NCBI RefSeq assembly: GCF_001676615.1
Contig: NZ_LYXZ01000018.1
Location: 186,001 to 250,000 of the forward strand
Source: Labrys sp. WJW
GTDB lineage: Bacteria > Pseudomonadota > Alphaproteobacteria > Rhizobiales > Labraceae
DNA: 64,000 bases
Direction of reading: 5' to 3'
Part shown: piece by piece, positions 57,862 to 64,000 of the stretch
Position numbering within the stretch: the stretch's first letter is position 1
Layout: the number at the start of each line of letters is the position of its first letter
Program-made: the position numbers and the translations under genes
The notes under the pieces: model-generated
What the model was told of the DNA's origin: nothing
Databases searched by the model: none
The model's input: only the letters and a program-made list of their open reading frames with translations

Positions 57862-58788
57862 ATGTCTGCCAAGATCATGATCCTGGGTTACGGGCCCATC
57901 GGCCGCGCCATCGCACGGCAGCTTTCGGATGCAGGCCGAGAGGTGCTTGTCGCCCAGCGACGCGAACCAGCCAACCTGCCGTCCGGCACGCGGTTCCGTG
58001 CCTGCGATGCTCTCGATCGAGCCGGCCTGACGGCTGCGCTGCAGGGGCACGACGTGCTGATCTGCACCATCGGCCTCGCCTATGACGCGGCTATCTGGGA
58101 AAGGGACTGGCCCCGGCTGATGACCAATATGCTGGCAGCCTGCGAGGCGAACGGGGCGCGTCTGGTGTTTGTCGACGACCTCTATATGCACGGTCCGCAA
58201 CGTGGGCCGCTTCACGAGAACACGCCCCTCGATGCGCCCGGTCGCAAGGGCAGGGTACGGGCTGCCATCACGCGCCAATGGCAGGCTGCGAGTGCGGTGA
58301 AGACCACAGCCTTGCGCGTGCCGGATTTCTACGGTCCCGGTGTGACGTTGTCGGTGCTCGGCCAGGAGGTCCTCGGCCGTCTGGCCGCCGGCCGCATTGC
58401 GCAACTGGGCATCGCGCCGGACGAGCCGCACGCCTTCGCCTATGCGCCGGATGTCGCCAAGGCTGCGATCCTGCTCGCGGATGCCCGGGAGGACGCCTAT
58501 GGCCGCACCTGGATCATGCCTTGCGCCCCGGAGCGCACCCCGCGCGAGGTGATCGGCATGGCCGCCGCCGCGCTCGGCGTGAAGCCGCGCTTGCTGGCGC
58601 TTCCAGGCTGGCTGCAGAAATTGATGGGTTCGTTCGTGCCCTTTCTAAGGGAGTGGAACGAAACATCCTATCAGCACGACCGTCCGTTCCTGGTCGATGG
58701 CAGCAGTTTCGAGCGCTATTTCGGCTTCCGGCCGATGCCGCTCGAGCAGGGCATCGCAGCCACCGCTGCCAGCTTTCTCAATTCGTGA
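57862..58788 (+). CDS. NAD(P)-binding epimerase/reductase-like protein
   Basis: A 308-residue extended SDR-like protein. Nucleotide motif MILGYGPIGRAIARQLSDAGREVLVAQRR at the N-terminus (GxGxxG-type), and LVFVDDLYMHGPQRGPLHENTPLDAPGRKGRVRAAI in the active-site half, where Tyr and Lys of the classical YxxxK are not obvious. It may therefore be an NmrA/epimerase-like sensor or reductase. AAGGAG precedes the ATG at 57862. Divergent from its likely LysR regulator. Confidence 0.78.
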   Translation: MSAKIMILGYGPIGRAIARQLSDAGREVLVAQRREPANLPSGTRFRACDALDRAGLTAALQGHDVLICTIGLAYDAAIWERDWPRLMTNMLAACEANGARLVFVDDLYMHGPQRGPLHENTPLDAPGRKGRVRAAITRQWQAASAVKTTALRVPDFYGPGVTLSVLGQEVLGRLAAGRIAQLGIAPDEPHAFAYAPDVAKAAILLADAREDAYGRTWIMPCAPERTPREVIGMAAAALGVKPRLLALPGWLQKLMGSFVPFLREWNETSYQHDRPFLVDGSSFERYFGFRPMPLEQGIAATAASFLNS

Positions 58789-58791
58789 AAA

Positions 58792-59931
58792 TCACTGCCC
58801 GACGATGGCCTCGCCCAACCGCAGGGGGGTCTGCAGCAGCGTGCCGGCCGTGTTGACCACAAACAGCCCGGTTCGTGAGATCGGGTTGCCGCGTGCGGCC
58901 GCCGCGTCGCTCTTGGCCATCTGGTTCAGCGAAGGCAGCAGGCCGACGAACTTGCTGTGATTCATCGAATCCAGGCTCTTGGCGTCCGACATGTCGATGA
59001 CCCGCAGGCCGTAATGGGCAATGGCTTCCTGCGCCTTCTTGTTGTCGATCAGGACATTGCCGACACGCGGCACGTCGCCCGCCAGCCGTTGCGAGAAGCC
59101 GAGAGCCCGGTCATCGCGCGAAATCGCGACGGTAATGGGTTGGTTCAGCTTGCCGATGGTGTCGAGTTGGGTGCGGAAGACGTCGATGTCGATATCCGGC
59201 GACATCAGGAAGACTTCGCCGAGCTTGGGCAGGAAGGCCGAGTTGCCGCGGATCCTGGCTTGGCGGAGGGTTTCCACCGCCAGCCAGTTGCCCATGGAAT
59301 GCGCGATGATGTGGATGCGCTTGACGCCCGGCGTACGGGCAAGGCCGTTCAGCGTGTTCTCCAGATAATCGCGCGAATAGGTGGTGCTCTCGCGGTCGGC
59401 GACATAGCCGGTCAAGGTCCCGAGCGAGGGCCAGGCGAAGGCGACGACTGCGCCGGGGAAGCCGCTGTCTTTTTCGAGCTGGGCAACCCGATAGACGGCC
59501 TCCTGATAATTGGTGTTGTAGCCGTGCACGAAGACGATGACTTCACCGGTGCCCTTGGTATCCTTCACCACCGCCGCATCGAAGCGAGCCTGGTCGAGGG
59601 GGGCCGAATTCGTCACCACGAAATTGACGGCCGGATTGCCGGGAGGCTTCTTCGGCCATTCGATATTGCCGACAACATGGTTCGGTGGCACCGAGATCGT
59701 GTAGGCTTCGTAGCTCAGGCCGAAATTGCGCTTGGCGGTGAAGTCGCGCTTGTCGGTTTCGGAACGCTGGCGGGTGGTGGCGACCAGGATGTTGACCGGT
59801 GTGCCGATACCTGCCGACGCCGAGACCGGATGCAGCATCAACGCACCCGGCCGGTCGGCGCAGGACGCCAAGCCGGCCAGAGCGAGCAGAACCACCGAAA
59901 ACCGAACCAGGAAGCGTGGTGAAGGCGCCAT
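58792..59931 (-). CDS. alpha/beta-hydrolase lipoprotein (DUF900 family)
   Basis: A 379-residue predicted lipoprotein with lipobox LASC (SVVLLALAGLASC). The alpha/beta-hydrolase part has oxyanion-side VIVFVHGYNTNYQEAVYR, the nucleophile elbow IIAHSMGNWLAVE (G/A-H-S-M-G), and later acidic and His residues. DUF900 proteins are esterase-like, with no assigned substrate. The 3' end meets the reductase gene 3 bp away (convergent). Confidence 0.82.
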   Translation of the reverse strand: MAPSPRFLVRFSVVLLALAGLASCADRPGALMLHPVSASAGIGTPVNILVATTRQRSETDKRDFTAKRNFGLSYEAYTISVPPNHVVGNIEWPKKPPGNPAVNFVVTNSAPLDQARFDAAVVKDTKGTGEVIVFVHGYNTNYQEAVYRVAQLEKDSGFPGAVVAFAWPSLGTLTGYVADRESTTYSRDYLENTLNGLARTPGVKRIHIIAHSMGNWLAVETLRQARIRGNSAFLPKLGEVFLMSPDIDIDVFRTQLDTIGKLNQPITVAISRDDRALGFSQRLAGDVPRVGNVLIDNKKAQEAIAHYGLRVIDMSDAKSLDSMNHSKFVGLLPSLNQMAKSDAAAARGNPISRTGLFVVNTAGTLLQTPLRLGEAIVGQ

Positions 59932-60006
59932 GCCGGCCTCATCGTTGCAGCGGCCGGCAATCTAGCGGGCGCATCGGTCTCAGAAAAGCCTGGAGTTTCG
60001 ACGTCC

Positions 60007-60468
60007 TTAACCGCCGAGCGCTTCCTTGACCAGCGGGCTGGTCTTGCCGAAATCCATCTTGCCGGCGAAGCGCTCCTTGAGCACGGCCATGACCTTGCCC
60101 ATGTCCTTGACGCCGGCGGCGCCGATTTCGGTCACGACGGCCGCGATGGCGGCCTTGGTCTCGGCCACGTCCATCTGCTTGGGCAGGAAGGAGGAGAGGG
60201 TCTCGATCTCGGCCTTGCTGGCTGCGGCCATTTCGTCGCGGCCGGCCTTGAGGGCGGTCTCCAGCGTTTCCTGGGCCTGCTTGATCATTTTCTGCAGCAT
60301 GGACAGGATCTCGCTTTCCGGGATCTTGCCGTCATGCTCGCCGCCGCGGGCGGCGATGTCACGATCCTTCAGCCCGGCCTGGATCATACGCACGACTGAC
60401 AGGCGGGCCTTGTCGCCGCCCTTCATGGCGTCCTTGACGGCAGTGGTGAAATCGTCGCGCAGAGACAT
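60007..60468 (-). CDS. yqeY: GatB/YqeY-domain protein
   Basis: A 153-residue YqeY-family protein: SLRDDFTTAVKDAMKGGDKARLSVVRMIQAGLKDRDIAARG, then LPKQMDVAETKAAIAAVVTEIGAAGVKDMGKVMAVLKERFAGKMDFGKTSPLVKEALG. The domain resembles the tRNA-binding tail of GatB amidotransferase; the free-standing protein has no firmly proven role. Divergent from carA, an arrangement conserved in many Rhizobiales. Confidence 0.92.
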   Translation of the reverse strand: MSLRDDFTTAVKDAMKGGDKARLSVVRMIQAGLKDRDIAARGGEHDGKIPESEILSMLQKMIKQAQETLETALKAGRDEMAAASKAEIETLSSFLPKQMDVAETKAAIAAVVTEIGAAGVKDMGKVMAVLKERFAGKMDFGKTSPLVKEALGG

Positions 60469-60585
60469 GATGCCCTACCTTTCTTGGAATCAAAACTGTT
60501 CACCGAGCGGCACGTGGCGGCGAAATATTTGGTGGCATCACCTCAAATCATTGAAAATGCTGATGATTTCGAGTGTGTCCAAGGG

Positions 60586-60614
60586 TTGACGGCAAGCCGT
60601 CCGCCCCCTACTTT
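60586..60614 (+). promoter_or_regulatory. probable carA promoter
   Basis: TTGACG (60586-60591), 17-bp spacer, TACTTT (60609-60614), about 100 bp before the carA ATG. A good sigma-70 match in the divergent yqeY/carA gap. Confidence 0.55.
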
Positions 60615-60713
60615 CCGCCGCGACTGCCGGGCGGAGCCGAGTATGCTGCCGCCATTCATCCGGCACTTAAGATGAAAATGACCGTCACACAAGCGAGCGC
60701 GAGGACTAGACAG

Positions 60714-61913
60714 ATGGAAAATGGCTGGGCGGAACCCAAGGCAACCGCGCTCCTGGTCCTCGCAGACGGCACCGTGATCGAAGGCGCCGGGCTCGGCGCC
60801 GTGACGAAAGCGGCGGGCGAACTGTGCTTCAACACGGCGATGACGGGTTATGAGGAAATCCTCACCGACCCGTCCTATGCCGGGCAGATCATCACCTTCA
60901 CCTTCCCCCATATCGGCAATGTCGGCGTCAACGATGAGGACATCGAGACTGTCAACATGGCCTCCTCCTCCGGGGTGAGGGGCGTGGTGCTGCATGCGCC
61001 GATCACCGAGCCTGCCAATTACCGCGCCAGCCGCCACCTCGACGCCTGGCTCAAGGCCCGCAACATCGCCGGCATTGCCGGCATCGATACCAGGGCGCTG
61101 ACGGCCCGTATCCGCGAGGGCGGCATGCCCAACGCGGTGCTCGCCTTCGATCCCGACGGCAATTTCGACGTCGAGGCCCTGAAGCGCGAGGCTGCCGGTC
61201 TTCCCACGATGAACGGCCTCGACCTCGTGCCGCCGGTGACCACGGCCCAGCGTTTCGATTGGGACCAGACCACCTGGGAATGGTCGCAGGGCTTCGGCAA
61301 GCAGGAGGCGCCGCAATATAAGGTGGTCGCCATCGACTATGGCGTGAAGCGCAACATCCTGCGCCTGCTGGCTGCGGCCGGCTGTGCCGTCACCGTGGTG
61401 CCTGCCACCACATCGGCCGAGGAGATTGTCGCTCTGCAGCCGGATGGTATTTTCCTCTCCAACGGCCCGGGCGACCCGGCCGCCACCGGCGAATATGCCG
61501 TGCCGGCGATCAAGACCCTGCTCGAAAAAGACATTCCGATTTTCGGCATCTGCCTCGGCCACCAGATGCTCGGCCTCGCCCTTGGCGCCCGCACGGCCAA
61601 GATGAAGCAGGGCCATCATGGTGCCAATCACCCGGTCAAGGATTTCACGACCGGCAAGGTCGAGATCGTCTCGATGAACCATGGCTTTGCGCTGGATCGC
61701 GACAGCCTGCCGGCTGGCGTGGTCGAAACCCATGCTTCGCTGTTCGATGGTTCCAATTGCGGCATCGCCGTCACCGGCAAGCCGGTGTTCTCGGTGCAGC
61801 ACCATCCCGAAGCCTCGCCCGGTCCACAGGATAGCCATTACCTCTTTAAGCGGTTTGTCGAAAACATGGCATCTCGCCATGGTGTTGCCGCAGTTGCGCA
61901 ACACAACGCCTGA
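60714..61913 (+). CDS. carA: carbamoyl-phosphate synthase, small (glutaminase) subunit
   Basis: A 399-residue CarA. The N-terminal domain has ALLVLADGTVIEGAGLGA and ELCFNTAMTGYEEILTDPSYAGQIITFTFPHIGNVGVN. The class-I glutaminase domain has LSNGPGDPAATG, the catalytic Cys in IFGICLGHQMLGLALGA, and His-Glu in SVQHHPEASPGPQDS. It feeds ammonia to CarB (not in this window) for arginine and pyrimidine synthesis. ATG at 60714 preferred; 60678 is an upstream alternative. Confidence 0.95.
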   Translation: MENGWAEPKATALLVLADGTVIEGAGLGAVTKAAGELCFNTAMTGYEEILTDPSYAGQIITFTFPHIGNVGVNDEDIETVNMASSSGVRGVVLHAPITEPANYRASRHLDAWLKARNIAGIAGIDTRALTARIREGGMPNAVLAFDPDGNFDVEALKREAAGLPTMNGLDLVPPVTTAQRFDWDQTTWEWSQGFGKQEAPQYKVVAIDYGVKRNILRLLAAAGCAVTVVPATTSAEEIVALQPDGIFLSNGPGDPAATGEYAVPAIKTLLEKDIPIFGICLGHQMLGLALGARTAKMKQGHHGANHPVKDFTTGKVEIVSMNHGFALDRDSLPAGVVETHASLFDGSNCGIAVTGKPVFSVQHHPEASPGPQDSHYLFKRFVENMASRHGVAAVAQHNA

Positions 61914-61933
61914 TCGCAACCGGAGCAGTGTGC

Positions 61934-62998
61934 ATGCGAGCAAGCGTCGCCTGTCTCTTCCTGACGGTTTCATGCGCCGCTGCGTCGGCACAATCGGCAG
62001 ACGGGGCGCTGGTTCCCCTGCCGGATTACTTTCAGAAGAGCATTGCCGCGGCGAACGCCAAGCCGTTGCCGCCCCTCAGGCCCAAGCCCAATCAGATGCG
62101 GGCCATCCGGGCTTCGACCGGGCTGGAGGGCCTGCCGGACCTCATCGTGCATGGCGGCGTACCCACTCCGCCGGAGCGTCCGCGCCCGAATGACTCTCCC
62201 GTGGTGTCGGCCTATGCCGCCGACACGCCCTTGCCGCCGGAGCGTCCGGATACCGATATCGACATGGCAGGGCCGGAGCCCGATGGAGCATCCACTCAGG
62301 CTGACGCCACGCCGAATGCCAAGCCCGACGCAGCCTTGCCGCCAGGGACCTTGTCACATGCCTTCGTGCCGCTGCCCGTACGCCGGCCCGGTGGTATCGA
62401 TGACCGCATGACCACCAATCCAGGCGTCAATGCGCCGCCGCCGGAGACCAAAGTCGCCATGCTCGGCGGAATGCCGGGGGCGGGCATCGCCATCAGCAAC
62501 TTGGCGCGCGCCGTGCCGGAAGCGGCAATTGTGAAGGGGGCCTGCAGTGTTGCACAGCCCTATCGCCTGATGGCGCTGGGGCCGAGCAGCCGCACCACAT
62601 TGGTGCCGGCCGCGACCGTCGACTACGCCATGGTCAATGGGCTGGTGCGCTGGGAAGCGGGCATGCAGGCCGCCGCCAAGCAATATCTCGGCGAGAATGT
62701 CGTCGCCATCAAGGTTGCTGCGTCCTATGTCTGCCGTGGCATGAACAATATTCGTGGCGCCAAGCTCTCCGAGCACGCCAAGGGCAATGCCATCGATATT
62801 TCCGGCTATATCACGGCCAGTGGCAAGGAAATCACCGTCCGCCATGATTTCAAGGGCGGGGGCGCCAAGGCTGCCTTCCTGAAGCAGGTGCATGGCGTGA
62901 CTTGCGGTGTGTTCCAGGTTGTGCTGGGTCCCGGCTCGGATGGCTATCACGAGGACCATTTCCACATGGATCTCGGCCGCTGGAAGAGTTGCCGGTAA
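61934..62998 (+). CDS. extensin-like C-terminal domain protein (exported)
   Basis: A 354-residue exported protein: signal peptide (RASVACLFLTVSCAAASAQ), a long Pro-rich variable region (about 25-170, repeated PPERPxP motifs), then an Extensin-like_C domain (about 190-354) with YVCRGMNNIRGAKLSEHAKGNAIDISGY and the His-containing GPGSDGYHEDHFHMDLGRWKSC. The His/Asp arrangement resembles zinc D-Ala-D-Ala peptidases of the LAS group, so a cell-wall role is plausible. CGGAG fixes the ATG at 61934. Starts 21 bp after carA. Confidence 0.88.
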   Translation: MRASVACLFLTVSCAAASAQSADGALVPLPDYFQKSIAAANAKPLPPLRPKPNQMRAIRASTGLEGLPDLIVHGGVPTPPERPRPNDSPVVSAYAADTPLPPERPDTDIDMAGPEPDGASTQADATPNAKPDAALPPGTLSHAFVPLPVRRPGGIDDRMTTNPGVNAPPPETKVAMLGGMPGAGIAISNLARAVPEAAIVKGACSVAQPYRLMALGPSSRTTLVPAATVDYAMVNGLVRWEAGMQAAAKQYLGENVVAIKVAASYVCRGMNNIRGAKLSEHAKGNAIDISGYITASGKEITVRHDFKGGGAKAAFLKQVHGVTCGVFQVVLGPGSDGYHEDHFHMDLGRWKSCR

Positions 62999-63053
62999 GA
63001 CCCTCTCCACTGCTCTTGGCCGCTCCAGGTCCGCCATTGTCGACGACCGACGT

Positions 63054-63284
63054 TCAGCCGTGAATGCTGGCGGCCTTCGTGGTGTGCGGGCATGACGGCA
63101 GCGGTTCGGTGCGGGCCAGGCGAATGAATCGGGCGAGGCGTGCCAGGAGCGAGGCTTTCGTTCGGCTGGGTGGCTCGCTTGCTTCTCGACAGGTCGGTCG
63201 CTCTTCACCATGCAGGGCTGCCTGCGGCGACAGAGCAAGGCTAAGGCCTCTGGTCAGGCCTGCGGCGAGATAAGAATCAATCAT
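63054..63284 (-). CDS. small hypothetical protein divergent from LysR
   Basis: A 76-residue frame with a very strong ribosome binding site (AGGAGGTG, plus 63291-63298) 6 nt before the ATG. The product is basic and Arg/Leu-rich in the second half (SLLARLARFIRLARTEP), with no signal peptide. Not recognised. Its position opposite a LysR gene suggests it could be that regulator's target. Confidence 0.5.
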   Translation of the reverse strand: MIDSYLAAGLTRGLSLALSPQAALHGEERPTCREASEPPSRTKASLLARLARFIRLARTEPLPSCPHTTKAASIHG

Positions 63285-63417
63285 GATGAGCACCTCCTCG
63301 CCGATTGCGGCAATCCGACGGAATGCTGCATATTGTCCGGAAAAATCGGACATTCGACAAACGAGTTCAGCTTGAATATAGTACCTTATTCATAAGTTCT
63401 GCTTGTGAGTGAAATGC

Positions 63418-64000
63418 ATGGAGACGTTGCCGTCCCTTCCGGCTTTGCGCGTGTTTGCCGTGGCGGGCAGGGCGCTCAGCTTCACGCGTGCGGCGCAGAT
63501 GCTCAACGTCACCCAGGCCGCCGTGTCGCATCAGATCCGGGTGCTGGAAGACCAACTCGGCGCGAAGCTGTTCCAGCGCACCACGCGCAGCCTGCAGCTC
63601 ACCGCCGCCGGGCAGCAATTGCTACCGGCCGCCGTCGCGGCCTTCGGTGAACTCGAGCGGGCGGTTGCCGGCATCAGGCGGGCGCAGAGCCTGCTCTCGA
63701 TCACCACCACGCCCTCCTTCGGCGCCCGCTGGCTGGCGCCGCGCCTGCCTCGCTTTGCCGAGCTCCACCCGGAGATCGAGATTTCTGTGCGCCATACCGA
63801 GACGCCGCTGGATATCGTGGCCGAGGGGATCGATCTTGCCATCCGGGGCGGCCTCGGCAAATGGCCTGGCCTGACGGCTGATTTGATCGGCCCGTCCGTC
63901 ACGCTACCGGTGGCTGCACCGGACTATGTCGAGCGCTTGCGCCTCGCCGAACCGGCGGACCTTGCCCGTGCGCGATTGTTGCATGACCAGGACCGCAGCG
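63418..64000 (+). CDS. LysR-family regulator (GcvA-like), truncated by window end
   Basis: The first 194 codons of a LysR regulator. HTH is LPALRVFAVAGRALSFTRAAQMLNVTQAAVSHQIRVLEDQLGAKLFQRTTRSLQLTAAG (about 7-65), followed by the start of the effector domain (SITTTPSFGARWLAPRLPRFAELHPEIEISVRHTETPLDIVAEGIDLAIRGG), which is GcvA-like. The gene runs off the end of the window, so C-terminus and stop are missing. Divergent from the small gene at 63284. Confidence 0.9.
   Translation, partial: METLPSLPALRVFAVAGRALSFTRAAQMLNVTQAAVSHQIRVLEDQLGAKLFQRTTRSLQLTAAGQQLLPAAVAAFGELERAVAGIRRAQSLLSITTTPSFGARWLAPRLPRFAELHPEIEISVRHTETPLDIVAEGIDLAIRGGLGKWPGLTADLIGPSVTLPVAAPDYVERLRLAEPADLARARLLHDQDRS

Overview
The window is about 64% GC and reads as alphaproteobacterial chromosome, most likely Hyphomicrobiales (Rhizobiales); I cannot fix the genus. 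Supporting signs are a Porin_2-type porin that starts with KSLLLGAAAS and keeps the conserved CSAFGPGFFYIPGSDTCLKIAGE region, the rpoD-dnaG and yqeY/carA neighbourhood, Rhizobiales-style GC-rich intergenic palindromes, and many small ABC-transporter and regulator islands. I saw no phage, IS element, CRISPR array or rRNA. One tRNA, Arg(ACG), is present.

Layout. 1-19 kb is a sulfur-scavenging region: MetY-like sulfhydrylase plus a 2-oxoglutarate oxygenase (minus), divergent ssuACB sulfonate importer, a purine permease, a metNIQ-type importer behind a regulatory leader, a flavin reductase, two SfnB-like flavin monooxygenases, SsuD, a DszA/DmoA-family monooxygenase, an Rrf2 regulator and an FAD/NAD(P)-binding protein. 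19-28 kb is a sugar/sugar-acid island: GntR, UxuB-like reductase, RspB-like dehydrogenase, a complete ribose-type ABC importer and a polyol dehydrogenase. 28-33 kb is a periplasmic copper-handling operon. 33-40 kb holds a SoxR-controlled MFS pump, a VOC protein, a GNAT enzyme, and an amino-acid ABC permease and binding protein with GYD and isochorismatase-like genes and a divergent LysR. 40-49 kb has a YbaY/META protein, an ABC-F ATPase, a PhyH-like oxygenase, tRNA-Arg, HlyU and an RND efflux pair. 49-64 kb is housekeeping (rpoD, dnaG, yqeY, carA) interrupted by a porin, a LysR/reductase pair and a lipoprotein hydrolase, ending with an extensin-like protein and a truncated LysR gene.

The most interesting signal is in the sulfur region. 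The metNIQ-type operon is preceded by a 23-codon ORF (7558-7629) with its own ribosome binding site. Six of its last seven codons are Cys, directly before the stop, and they lie inside RNA segments that can form alternative hairpins reaching the start of the next gene. This looks like a cysteine-sensing attenuator, in a phylum where I know of no described case (polycysteine leader ORFs are described in mycobacteria).

A related palindrome (GTYRA-N9-TYRAC, resembling IscR type-1 boxes) recurs in front of the oxygenase/metY pair, ssuA, the poly-Cys leader and the flavin reductase, overlapping promoter hexamers. An Rrf2-family regulator is encoded in the same region. Together these suggest a two-layer sulfur regulon: transcriptional control by an Rrf2 protein, plus translation-coupled Cys sensing.
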